From positions 1,674,001 through 1,738,000 of the forward strand of contig NZ_CP009574.1 in NCBI RefSeq assembly GCF_000764555.1: a stretch of 64,000 nucleotides of DNA, in the 5' to 3' direction. Shown here piece after piece: positions 35,229-43,976 of this stretch. The translations under genes and the position numbers were made by a program. The DNA is from Candidatus Francisella endociliophora (GTDB lineage Bacteria; Pseudomonadota; Gammaproteobacteria; Francisellales; Francisellaceae). The notes below the pieces were generated by a model. The model searched no databases, was not told where the DNA came from, and saw only the letters and a program-made list of their open reading frames with translations. Within the stretch, counting starts at the first letter, position 1, and each line of letters starts with the position of its first letter.

Positions 35229-36011
35229 ATGAAAGAAGTTTTAATGTGTCCACCAACAGCATTTGATGTTATATATCAAATAAACCCATGGATGAGTTTG
35301 TCAAATAGACCAGATAAAAAAGTAGCTCGCTCTCAATGGGATAGTTTATATGAAGCATATATAAATAATGGAATAAAAGTAAATTTGATAGATCAACATC
35401 CAGATTTACCTGATATGGTATTTACTGCAAATGCAGGTGTTGTGCATCAAAAAACATTTATTAGTGCTAAGTTTATTTCTAAGGAGAGAACTCAAGAAGA
35501 AATTTTCTTTCAAGAATGGTTTAAAAATAATAATTATGAAGTAAAAAAGCTAAACCATTATCAGGGTGGTGAGGGAGATGCATTAAATTATAATAATAAA
35601 CTGTACTGTGGATATGGTTATCGTAGTGATATAGAATCTCACCATGAATTAGCTGAATTATTGAATAAGGATGTTGTATCAATTAAAATTGTTGATTCTA
35701 AGTTTTATGATTTTGATTTGACTTTCTGTCCATTAGGTAATAAGGCTGTGTTATATTATCCTGGTGCTTATGATGAACAAAGTCAGAAGATAGCAAAAGA
35801 TATTCCAAATGCTATACAACTTAGCCATGAGCAAGCAAGTAAACATTTATGTAATAGCGTTTATGTAAATGATAAACTTTTTATGGGTCAACACGATAAA
35901 GAGCTTGAGAAAAAGCTTATCAAACTTGATATAGAACCAGTAATCTTGGATATTAGCGAGTTTAGAAAAGCAGGAGGTGGATTAAAGTGTTTAACATTGA
36001 AAATAGCATAG
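35229..36011 (+). CDS. Arginine dihydrolase/DDAH-like pentein enzyme
   Basis: A 260-residue pentein hydrolase. It opens LMCPPTAFDVIYQINPWMS. FTANAG follows at about 65-70 and GGEGDALN at about 117-124, and it closes with GGGLKCLT, containing nucleophile Cys254. The MCPP-INPWM start and the Asn in FTANAG resemble the N-terminal domain of cyanobacterial arginine dihydrolase (ArgZ/AgrE), in which an Asn in this region is reported to allow release of both ammonias from arginine. DDAH is the alternative. I start at the ATG 35229; an in-frame GTG at 35223 is closer to the AGGT site and is also possible. It follows the ornithine cyclodeaminase, the other half of AgrE. Confidence 0.72.
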   Translation: MKEVLMCPPTAFDVIYQINPWMSLSNRPDKKVARSQWDSLYEAYINNGIKVNLIDQHPDLPDMVFTANAGVVHQKTFISAKFISKERTQEEIFFQEWFKNNNYEVKKLNHYQGGEGDALNYNNKLYCGYGYRSDIESHHELAELLNKDVVSIKIVDSKFYDFDLTFCPLGNKAVLYYPGAYDEQSQKIAKDIPNAIQLSHEQASKHLCNSVYVNDKLFMGQHDKELEKKLIKLDIEPVILDISEFRKAGGGLKCLTLKIA

Positions 36012-36154
36012 TTTATATGTAATGCTAACCTTAACTCAAATTATTTCTATTTTCTCATTTTTTTATATCTAAATTATATTTTTGATATTGCTAATAGCTT
36101 TGCTATTCTGGGGATATCCAAAGTTGATTTAGGTGTAAATTTCTTTATGATAAA

Positions 36155-36180
36155 TATACCAATTTATTAGGATTGGTATA
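36155..36180 (+). promoter_or_regulatory. Perfect 9-bp inverted repeat upstream of nadV
   Basis: TATACCAAT at 36155-36163 and ATTGGTATA at 36172-36180 form a perfect inverted repeat with an 8-base spacer, 52 bases before the nadV start. There is no T-run after it, so a terminator is unlikely. The position fits an operator for a dimeric repressor. No known NAD-regulator motif is recognised with certainty. The rest of the 221-base gap is AT-rich without further structure. Confidence 0.45.
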
Positions 36181-36232
36181 AGACATCTGTTAACATTATT
36201 TTATTAGGTTTTTTTACTAGATAACTTGTTCA

Positions 36233-37651
36233 ATGAGCTATAATAATAATCTTCTTTTGATGACAGATAGCTATAAGCATTCCCATCCATTCCAATATCC
36301 AAAAGATGCGAACTACCTTCACTTTTATTTAGAAAGTCGTGGCACAGCTAATAAGGATTTAGGAGACTATACAAGGTTTTTTGGGCTACAGTATTATATA
36401 AAAAAATATCTATCTCAACCAATTACGCAACAGATGATAGATGAGACTGAAAAGGTTTTAACAGAGCATGGTTTAGTTTTTTATCGAGAAGGTTTTGAGA
36501 AGATAGTTAAAGGATATAATGGATTTTTACCAATTAGAATTCGTGCTGTAAAAGAAGGTAGTTTAGTGCCTTTACATAATGCTCTTATGACTATAGAGAG
36601 TACAGACAAAGAGTTATTTTGGTTGCCAGGAATTTTAGAAACTTTATTGTTAAAAGTTTGGTATCCAACTACTGTAGCAACTATTAGTTTTAATATGAAA
36701 CAAGTAATTAAAGAGTATCTTTTAGAAACGTCTGAAAATTTAGACAAGCTTGACTTTATGCTTCATGATTTTGGTTATAGAGGAGTCTCTTCAGAAGAAT
36801 CTGCTAGGATCGGTGGAGCTGCACATTTGACTAATTTTTTAGGTACAGATACTTTAGCAGCTCTTAAGATGTGTAGAGAGTATTATAGTGAGAAAATAGC
36901 TGGGTTTTCGATATCTGCAAGTGAACATTCTACAATGACAAGTTGGGGTGTTGGCAGTGATTGTGAAAAAGAAGCTTTTGAGAATATGATCGAGCAATTT
37001 GGTGATAGAAGTGTTTTATATGCATGTGTGTCAGATAGTTGGAATTTTAAAAAAGCTATCCAAACATGGATTAGTCTAAAAGATAAAGTGAAAGATAAGA
37101 AAGCTAACTTAGTAATTCGTCCAGATTCGGGTGATGCAATTGATAATATTATATATGCACTTAAAGAGCTGGATAAAGGTTATGGCAGTACTATCAATTC
37201 TAAAGGGTACAAGGTTTTAGATAAAGTTGCTCTTATTCAGGGTGATGGTGTTAGTGTCAGCTTAGTTAAGGAAATACTTACAGCGATGAAAAATCATGGG
37301 TTTTCAGCAGATAACATAGCTTTTGGAATGGGTGGAGCATTACTACAAGGAAATCATGAATCATCGATTAATAGAGATAGTTTTAAATTTGCAATTAAAT
37401 GCTCTGCGATCAAACGAAATGATAAGTTATTAGGGGTTAAAAAAGAACCTATTACAGACCTTTCTAAAAAATCAAAACAAGGGCGTCTTGATCTTATAAA
37501 AGATGAAAAAGGTAATTATAAAACGATAGTTCTTGGTGATGATTATGCTATTGGAGAATATCACTCAGATACACAGTTAGAAACATATTATGAAAATGGA
37601 AATATTATGTTTAACCAGACTCTTGATGATATTAGGAAAATAAGTTTTTAA
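36233..37651 (+). CDS. nadV: Nicotinamide phosphoribosyltransferase (NadV/NAMPT)
   Basis: Converts nicotinamide and PRPP to NMN for NAD salvage. The 472-residue protein carries the NAMPT landmarks: LLLMTDSYKHSHPFQYP at the N-terminus, DFGYRGVSSEESARIGGAAHL near 178-198 and SEHSTMTSWG near 229-238. The active-site and PRPP-binding region includes RPDSGD near 302-307 and FGMGGALLQ near 363-371. The DFGxRG pattern and length point to NAMPT and not to nicotinate phosphoribosyltransferase. It stands alone. Francisella NAD synthesis is unusual in using NMN as intermediate, so nicotinamide salvage by NadV fits it. Confidence 0.9.
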   Translation: MSYNNNLLLMTDSYKHSHPFQYPKDANYLHFYLESRGTANKDLGDYTRFFGLQYYIKKYLSQPITQQMIDETEKVLTEHGLVFYREGFEKIVKGYNGFLPIRIRAVKEGSLVPLHNALMTIESTDKELFWLPGILETLLLKVWYPTTVATISFNMKQVIKEYLLETSENLDKLDFMLHDFGYRGVSSEESARIGGAAHLTNFLGTDTLAALKMCREYYSEKIAGFSISASEHSTMTSWGVGSDCEKEAFENMIEQFGDRSVLYACVSDSWNFKKAIQTWISLKDKVKDKKANLVIRPDSGDAIDNIIYALKELDKGYGSTINSKGYKVLDKVALIQGDGVSVSLVKEILTAMKNHGFSADNIAFGMGGALLQGNHESSINRDSFKFAIKCSAIKRNDKLLGVKKEPITDLSKKSKQGRLDLIKDEKGNYKTIVLGDDYAIGEYHSDTQLETYYENGNIMFNQTLDDIRKISF

Positions 37652-37731
37652 ACTATGTAAAACTGATTGATTTTATAGGTGTAGAGGTATAAAGTTAAAG
37701 TATAAGTCAAAAGTTTTTAGGAGTATAGCAT

Positions 37732-37959
37732 ATGCTAGAACATCATCCGTTAATTAAAGAATTCCCTGAGTTAAAAGATCAGCTTCATAATATTAAAGCA
37801 GACCATCATGTTAATAAGCAGATGAAGCATTATGAAGATCTTGATAAAGAAATTTTTAATTTAGAGAGTTCAGGTAAATTTGAAGATACTCAGATTGAAG
37901 ATCTTAAAAAACAAAGATTGGAGCTTAAAGATCAGATTTATAAAGCTCTAAAAAATTAA
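37732..37959 (+). CDS. YdcH-like DUF465 small protein
   Basis: A 75-residue charged, helical protein with the family pattern: HHPLIKEFPELKDQLHNIKADHHV at the start, HYEDLDKEIFNLE in the middle and a second helix ending LKDQIYKAL. The two helices probably form a coiled-coil dimer. Function is unknown in the family. It has a good ribosome site (TAGGAG). It stands alone after nadV. Confidence 0.78.
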   Translation: MLEHHPLIKEFPELKDQLHNIKADHHVNKQMKHYEDLDKEIFNLESSGKFEDTQIEDLKKQRLELKDQIYKALKN

Positions 37960-38107
37960 GTAAAGTCATACCTTAGATTTTCTTCCTAACTTTATTATTA
38001 AATTCTATTTAAAATAATAGTAAAACTTATATCTATATAGTATATTTTATTTTTAAATATAAAGTTCTTAATTCTTATGAGCTTTTAGCTTTTCTTATGG
38101 AGAATTT

Positions 38108-39388
38108 ATGTTAGTAACTAAGTATCAAAAGTTAGTGATTGTACTAATTATATTAACAGGAATATGTGCAGGGTTTGATATAGGTGTCATTTCAGGGACT
38201 CTTCCTGTTATAAAAAATGAGTTATCTCTTGATTTTACTCAACTATCTAAAATAGCGGGTATAGTATTTTTTGGAGCATTACTTTCGAAACTAGTATCCG
38301 GTCCTTTGATGGACTATTTAAGTAGGAAAAACGTCATATCTTTAGGATCTTTCTTATTTACAATTTCTCTAGTCTTAATGATTATATCAGGAACTTATAC
38401 AACACTTATGTTATCGCGGTTATTGCAGGGTATTTCAATTGGTTTTTTATTAACAGTTATTCCTGTTTATATATCTGAAACGAGTGCGGCAAAGTTTAGA
38501 GGACGAGCAATGGCAACATTTCAACTGTCTTTGGTCTCTGGAATATTCTTAGCAAATTTTTTTGCTAGTATATTCGTTAGTTATTTTGGTTGGCGATCTA
38601 TATTTGCTTGTGCAATTCCTTTCGCAATCTTTCTTTTTATAATTAGTATTTTAGCCCCATTTTCACCGTCTTGGTTAATATTAAAAGGTAGAAATGAGCA
38701 GGCTTTAACTATAAGTGAACAATTATCATTAAAGATTCAGTACTCATTGACTAATAAAAATAAGATTGGCTTTGTTGAGTTTGTAAAAATAGTAATTAAG
38801 CAAAAATATTATTTATCGGTAGCTTTAATTAGCTTAATGGCTATATTAAATGGTTTTGTTGGTATAAATGTATTTATTAGTTATGGACCAACTATTTTTG
38901 GTCAGTTAGGAGGATGTTTAGAATGTAATCCGACATACTATGGTACAACAATGACACTGGTTAACCTTATTGCCACATTTTTTGGATTATTTTTAGTTGA
39001 TATGATTGGTAGAAGAAAACTTATACTTAGTGGATTGCTTATTTCTTTTTTAGCAATATTTTGTATGATTTTTTTAATAACAAATAGTTCAAATATGGTT
39101 GCTTTATATCTATTGATCATGGTAGTGTTTGGAGGAGCTGTTGGACCTGGTGTATGTATTTGGCTTGTATTATCAGAGGTATTACCTGTACAGATACGTG
39201 GTATGGGGATATCTATAGCATTAGTATCAAAAGCTTTGATAGAAAGTATGTTTATTTCTAGATTTTTAGATCTTGTTCATAATTATGGGTATGCTCCGAT
39301 ACTATACTTTATGGGAATATGCATAGTTGTATTTATAATTATTGTTTATAAATTTTTGCCTGAAATGACAAATAAGGAACTTCTTTAA
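38108..39388 (+). CDS. MFS transporter, sugar-porter type
   Basis: A 426-residue membrane protein with about 12 helices. Sugar-porter features are RLLQGISIGFLLTVIPVYISETS (about 99-121) with the PVYISE signature, DMIGRRKL between helices 8 and 9, and a degenerate LPEM near the end. The first loop motif is altered (MDYLSRKN in place of the usual GxxxDRxGRR). Probably a proton symporter for a sugar or polyol; substrate unknown. It converges on the thioesterase gene with 12 bases between stops. Confidence 0.82.
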   Translation: MLVTKYQKLVIVLIILTGICAGFDIGVISGTLPVIKNELSLDFTQLSKIAGIVFFGALLSKLVSGPLMDYLSRKNVISLGSFLFTISLVLMIISGTYTTLMLSRLLQGISIGFLLTVIPVYISETSAAKFRGRAMATFQLSLVSGIFLANFFASIFVSYFGWRSIFACAIPFAIFLFIISILAPFSPSWLILKGRNEQALTISEQLSLKIQYSLTNKNKIGFVEFVKIVIKQKYYLSVALISLMAILNGFVGINVFISYGPTIFGQLGGCLECNPTYYGTTMTLVNLIATFFGLFLVDMIGRRKLILSGLLISFLAIFCMIFLITNSSNMVALYLLIMVVFGGAVGPGVCIWLVLSEVLPVQIRGMGISIALVSKALIESMFISRFLDLVHNYGYAPILYFMGICIVVFIIIVYKFLPEMTNKELL

Positions 39389-39400
39389 AAAAAGTTAGAC

Positions 39401-39889
39401 TTACTTTAAATGCTTTGTAAGCTCATCTAGTTTATAGCTTGCAATATCTTTTTGTTTTGCATGATGCTCATCTAGTAATGCAAAATCAGCATCAGCATAA
39501 GCACATAAATCACCCTTTTCATTATAGATATCAACCTTAATCCACACTGTTGTACGACCTTTGCGGATAATTGAAGTTTTAAATATATGAGCAGATTTAC
39601 TGTAAGTTGGTTTTAGGTACTTTATGTTAAGATTACGAGTCATACAAAATGATTTACTAACACTTAAAACATGTTTACCTAGAATATCATCACAAATTAG
39701 AGCGATAATTCCTCCATGAATCACATTATCCCAGCCAACATGGTTTGGTAAACATTTGAAGTTAGTATACATATGATCACCGACATGATACAAAGGAAGT
39801 TGTATACCTAAAGGATTTTTATTGGTGTCACTAAAGCAGGTAAAATTCCAAGGGAAATCGATTGGAGTATAATCATCTAAATTTATCAT
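39401..39889 (-). CDS. Hotdog-fold acyl-CoA thioesterase (PaaI-like)
   Basis: A 162-residue hotdog-fold protein with the PaaI/4HBT pattern: NVIHGGIIALICDD (about 55-68), where the HGG and the following Asp form the usual active site. Strands TRNLNIKYLKPT and TTVWIKVDIYNEKGDLCA follow. It is on the same strand as, and downstream of, the beta-oxidation operon, separated by 165 bases holding two inverted repeats. It may hydrolyse acyl-CoAs to regenerate CoA. Substrate length is unknown. Confidence 0.75.
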   Translation of the reverse strand: MINLDDYTPIDFPWNFTCFSDTNKNPLGIQLPLYHVGDHMYTNFKCLPNHVGWDNVIHGGIIALICDDILGKHVLSVSKSFCMTRNLNIKYLKPTYSKSAHIFKTSIIRKGRTTVWIKVDIYNEKGDLCAYADADFALLDEHHAKQKDIASYKLDELTKHLK

Positions 39890-39969
39890 TTTAGTTAGCC
39901 TATATTATATTTACAAATTAATTATAAAAATTTCGCTATCAAATAATAGCTCAAACAGATGTGCATTAT

Positions 39970-40011
39970 AGAAATGATATATTTCTGCTTGTCGTGACAG
40001 ATCATTGATCT
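39970..40011. repeat. Two inverted repeats between fadA and the thioesterase gene
   Basis: AGAAAT (39970-39975) and ATTTCT (39981-39986) enclose five bases, and AGATCA (39999-40004) and TGATCT (40006-40011) enclose one. Neither is followed by a T-run on the leftward strand, so they look more like regulator-binding palindromes upstream of the thioesterase than like terminators. The rest of the 165-base gap holds nothing obvious. Confidence 0.3.
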
Positions 40012-40054
40012 ATCTTTTATTATTATGGGTTTGTTCTATAGTTTATTATTAATT

Positions 40055-41242
40055 TTAACAAGCCTCAATAATACCCGCAGCGCCCATACCAGTACCAATA
40101 CACATCGTAATCATAGCATATTTTTTGTCAGTACGATGCAAACCATGCAATGCCTTAACTGTAAGTATAGTACCAGTTGCACCAAGAGGGTGTCCAAGTG
40201 CAATAGCTCCACCACAAGGGTTTACTTTAGTTTCATCAAGTTTTAAGTCATTAATAACAGCTATAGACTGAGCAGCAAAAGCCTCATTAAGCTCAATCCA
40301 ATCCATATCTTCAATAGTTAAGCCTGTTTGCTTAAGCACTTTTGGAATAGCTTCAACAGGACCTATACCCATAATACGAGGGTCAACTCCAGCTACAGCA
40401 AATCCTAAAAACTTACCTAAAGGTTTTAGATTGTGTTTTTTCAAATATGACTCACTTACTAGTACAACAGCACCAGAACCATCAGAGACTTGAGAGCTAT
40501 TACCTGCGGTAACAGAGCCTTTAGCTGCAAAAGCAGGTTTTAGTTTAGCTAACGCCTCTAGAGATGTGTCAGATCTTGCACCTTCATCTTTTGAGATGAT
40601 TTTTTTGTGGTTTACTATTTTGTTATTTTCCTCATCAGGAAGCTGGTGATCAACATTAATATCTAAAATTTCATTATCAAAATAACCGTTTTCAATTGCT
40701 GTTATAGCTTTTTGATGGCTTTTAAGAGCAAATTCATCTTGTGCTTGACGAGAGACATCCCAATCTTTAGCTACATTTTCAGCTGTGATTCCCATACCAT
40801 AGGCAATAGCTACATTTTCATCTTTAGCAAAAACCTCTTTAGAAAAAGAAATTTTATTACCACCCATAGGGATCATACTCATACTCTCGATACCAGCTCC
40901 AATAGCTACATCCATATTACCTTGAGCTATTTCATTTGCTGCAATTGCTATTGATTGTAATCCAGAACTACAGTAACGATTGATTGTAAAGGCTGGTACT
41001 TTATCTGGTAAGCCTGCTAGTAGGGTTGATATCCTTGCAACATTCATACCTTGCTCGGCTTCTGGCATAGCACAACCAACTACAATATCGCCAATATCTT
41101 CAGGATTAACTCCTGATTCTGCTACAGTTTGTTTTAGTACATCAGCAAGTAATTCATCAGGGCGTTTTTTTGCAAAACCACCTCGTTTAGCTTTTGTTAC
41201 CGCTGAGCGTTTTGCAGCTACTATATAGACATTTTCACTCAT
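40055..41242 (-). CDS. fadA: FadA, acetyl-CoA acyltransferase (thiolase)
   Basis: Last step of fatty-acid beta-oxidation: thiolytic release of acetyl-CoA from 3-ketoacyl-CoA. The 395-residue protein has catalytic Cys91 in [10 protein letters not shown], the [14 protein letters not shown] histidine loop near 343-356 and the second cysteine in [10 protein letters not shown] near 383-392. It follows the multifunctional FadB-like gene by 13 bases. Biosynthetic (acetoacetyl-CoA) thiolases look similar, but the operon points to degradation. Confidence 0.93.
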   Translation of the reverse strand: MSENVYIVAAKRSAVTKAKRGGFAKKRPDELLADVLKQTVAESGVNPEDIGDIVVGCAMPEAEQGMNVARISTLLAGLPDKVPAFTINRYCSSGLQSIAIAANEIAQGNMDVAIGAGIESMSMIPMGGNKISFSKEVFAKDENVAIAYGMGITAENVAKDWDVSRQAQDEFALKSHQKAITAIENGYFDNEILDINVDHQLPDEENNKIVNHKKIISKDEGARSDTSLEALAKLKPAFAAKGSVTAGNSSQVSDGSGAVVLVSESYLKKHNLKPLGKFLGFAVAGVDPRIMGIGPVEAIPKVLKQTGLTIEDMDWIELNEAFAAQSIAVINDLKLDETKVNPCGGAIALGHPLGATGTILTVKALHGLHRTDKKYAMITMCIGTGMGAAGIIEAC

Positions 41243-41255
41243 TGTAGGCTCCTTA

Positions 41256-43946
41256 TTAATTTCTCAGTGGTTTACCAGTTTCTAACATGTGCTTCATTCT
41301 AGCTTCTGTTTTTTCAGACATTGCTAGTTCTGTAAAGTTTTCTAACTCTTTTTCTAAAAGCCAATCTTCAGAAACCTCTGTGTCTTTTTCAATTTCTCCA
41401 CCACACATTGTGTTAGCTAGGTTTACAGATATTTTATAATCATGTTCAGAGATTTGATTACCATCACGCATATTTACAAGTAACGCTTTGACTGTTGCAA
41501 TCCCAGTCTCCCCAAAGACTTTAATCTTTTGTTTTAGGGGAGGATGATATTGACTAAATGCTAACAGTTGAGCTTTTTTAAGTGCAACAGCTAGTACTTC
41601 TTTGCTATTCATTACTATCGTATCACTTTCACGTAAGAATCCCATCTCAATTGCTTCGTAACCACTTTTAGCTACTTCTGCCATAGCTAAGTTTTTGTAG
41701 CGTTTTTCAAAGTCTTTCCAATGATCTTGAGCTTGGCTAGCTCTTTGAGTCATTTCTTTAGAGCCACCCCAACCTGGGATAATTCCAACCCCAGCTTCAA
41801 CTAGCCCAATATAGCTTTCATGAGCAGCAACGGCAGCATCACAATGTAAGATAGTTTCACATCCACCACCAAAAGCAAATCCTTTTACAGCTGCAACTGT
41901 TGGTATTTTGCTATAGCGAAGTTTTTGTGTAACTATCTGATGACCTTTGCGGATAACTTCTTCAACAGCAGCTTCACCATTCATTGTGAATTTGATACCA
42001 AATTCCTCAAGATTTGCACCAACTGAGAAGATATCATCATATTGCCATATAACCATGGCATCTAGGTTTTCTTCAGCATAGTTTATAGCTTCATGGATAC
42101 CATCTAAGACATCATCACCAATTGAACACATTTTACTCTTAAATGATAATATACCAACGCCTTTGTAATCGGCCATCTGCCATAGTTTAACACCATCATT
42201 TTCATATAGTATCTCTGTATCAACTTCATCAGTATGTTCAATAACATTATCTGAGAAAAGTTGTCTATCATAGACACTTAGTTTTTCACGGGATATAAGA
42301 TCATTTTCTGTAAAGCTAAATTCTTTATTATTTTTATATACACCATTTTCTAATTCACTGACCCAATTAGGCAAAGAATTATCAGATAGTGCTTTTCCTG
42401 CTGAGATATCTTCATTTAACCATTTGGTCACTTTGTGCCAGCCAGCAAGTTGCCAGATTTCAAATATTCCTTGTTTCCAGCCAAAGCCCCAGCGAATTGC
42501 TAAATCCATATCTTTAGGGAAGTTGGAAATATCACCAACAAGATGAGCAGCATATAAAAACATCTCTCTAAATGTTGCCCATAAGAATTGAGCTTGGGCA
42601 TTGTCACAATTACGAAGTCCTTCAAGTTTTTTAGCCCAATCTTTTTCAGATAATATTTCTAGAACTTCTTTATCTGCTTTTTTATCAGAAGGGCGATATT
42701 CTTTAGTATCTAAATCAAGAACTTTAATACCGTCTGATTCTTTTATATATAAGCCTTTTTTGGTTTTTTGACCAAGTGCTCCATTGTCAACTAGATTTTG
42801 AATCCAGCTAGGAGTTTCATATAAACTTTCCCAGCCATCTTCTAGATTATCTTTCATGGTTTCTATAACATGAGATAACACATCTAGACCAACCAAATCA
42901 GCTGTTCTATAAGTAGCACTTTTTGCACGGTCTAGTTTTTTACCAGTAAGTTCATCAACTATCTCAAGAGGGATGTTCATTTTCTCAGTGTAGTGACATG
43001 TTACAAGCATAGAGAATACACCAAGGCGGTTAGCAATAAAGTTAGGTGTATCTTTAGCACGGATAATACTTTTGCCAAGCTTCTCTACTAAGAAAGTTTC
43101 TAATTTATCGAGAATTTCAAGGTTAGTATCTTTATGAGGTATTAACTCAACTAACGGCATATATCTAGGAGGGTTAAAGAAGTGTATACCACAGAAGTTA
43201 ACTTTTAGATTCTCTGGTAAAACACTAGCAAGTGTCGTAATGCTTAGCCCTGAAGTATTGGAAGCTAGTATGGCATTTTCTTTTATGTGTCCTGCTATTT
43301 TAGTGTAAAGACTTTCTTTAATGTCAATACGCTCAGCCACAGCTTCAATTACAAGATCACAATCTTCTAAAAGCTCTAAGCCATCTTCATAATTAGCGGG
43401 TGTAATATATTTAATAGAGTCTTTTGAACCAAAAGGAGCAGGGTTAAGTTTCTTAAGGTTTGCTAGCGATTCTTCTATTATAGAATTTGGATTTTCTTTA
43501 TCTGATTTTAGATCAAATAGCACAACAGGGAATCTCGCATTAGCAAAATGAGCAGCTATTTGAGCTCCCATTGTACCAGCACCTAAAACAGCAATTTTAT
43601 CAATGGCTTGGCGTTGTGATTCTCGTCTAACAGGTTCTAGTTTTTTTGCGATATCAGATTTTTGACTATCATCTTCTCCTTCTGGAAGATATTCATCACC
43701 AAAGATTTTTAAATAGCCACGCATGGCATCTTCTTTTGACATGCCTTTGATAGCATCCCAAGCCATCCATTTAGCACGCTCAACCATTTTTAATGCCGAA
43801 GGTTTCTTTGTATCATTATCACCTTCTTTAACTTGTTTATAAAAAGCATAAAGCTTTAATTTTTGGCTATTATCAGGCTTGAAATCTATAGTAGCATCTT
43901 TAACAGCTGTTAGCATTTCTTCAAACTTTTTCTCTAATTCTGACAT
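41256..43946 (-). CDS. FadB-like fusion: acyl-CoA-binding domain + hydroxyacyl-CoA dehydrogenase + enoyl-CoA hydratase
   Basis: An 896-residue multidomain enzyme. Residues about 3-90 look like an acyl-CoA-binding protein (YAFYKQVKEGD ... RAKWMAWDAIKGMSKEDAMRGY). Next comes the 3-hydroxyacyl-CoA dehydrogenase, with KIAVLGAGTMGAQIAAHFAN near 117-136. The enoyl-CoA hydratase is C-terminal (about 590-800; VKGFAFGGGCETILHCDAA). That order is reversed relative to E. coli FadB (hydratase first). The ATG at 43946 has a perfect AAGGAGG site; a longer frame from 43970 is rejected. I recall a F. tularensis protein annotated as such a fusion. The ACBP part may hand acyl-CoA to the active sites. Confidence 0.9.
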   Translation of the reverse strand: MSELEKKFEEMLTAVKDATIDFKPDNSQKLKLYAFYKQVKEGDNDTKKPSALKMVERAKWMAWDAIKGMSKEDAMRGYLKIFGDEYLPEGEDDSQKSDIAKKLEPVRRESQRQAIDKIAVLGAGTMGAQIAAHFANARFPVVLFDLKSDKENPNSIIEESLANLKKLNPAPFGSKDSIKYITPANYEDGLELLEDCDLVIEAVAERIDIKESLYTKIAGHIKENAILASNTSGLSITTLASVLPENLKVNFCGIHFFNPPRYMPLVELIPHKDTNLEILDKLETFLVEKLGKSIIRAKDTPNFIANRLGVFSMLVTCHYTEKMNIPLEIVDELTGKKLDRAKSATYRTADLVGLDVLSHVIETMKDNLEDGWESLYETPSWIQNLVDNGALGQKTKKGLYIKESDGIKVLDLDTKEYRPSDKKADKEVLEILSEKDWAKKLEGLRNCDNAQAQFLWATFREMFLYAAHLVGDISNFPKDMDLAIRWGFGWKQGIFEIWQLAGWHKVTKWLNEDISAGKALSDNSLPNWVSELENGVYKNNKEFSFTENDLISREKLSVYDRQLFSDNVIEHTDEVDTEILYENDGVKLWQMADYKGVGILSFKSKMCSIGDDVLDGIHEAINYAEENLDAMVIWQYDDIFSVGANLEEFGIKFTMNGEAAVEEVIRKGHQIVTQKLRYSKIPTVAAVKGFAFGGGCETILHCDAAVAAHESYIGLVEAGVGIIPGWGGSKEMTQRASQAQDHWKDFEKRYKNLAMAEVAKSGYEAIEMGFLRESDTIVMNSKEVLAVALKKAQLLAFSQYHPPLKQKIKVFGETGIATVKALLVNMRDGNQISEHDYKISVNLANTMCGGEIEKDTEVSEDWLLEKELENFTELAMSEKTEARMKHMLETGKPLRN

Positions 43947-43976
43947 TTTGTCCTCCTTGAGAGTCAACATTTTAAA

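Noticed and set aside
36091-36110. AATAGC-GCTATT hairpin as a terminator after the arginine-dihydrolase-like gene
   Set aside because: Short stem, three-base loop and no T-run follow it, so intrinsic termination is not supported.
40025-40246. Forward-strand small gene at the end of fadA
   Set aside because: Antisense to the conserved thiolase C-terminus; Thr/Ser/Asn-rich composition typical of a shadow frame.
43947-43970. Longer N-terminus for the FadB-like fusion
   Set aside because: The segment contains the AAGGAGG ribosome site of the ATG at 43946.
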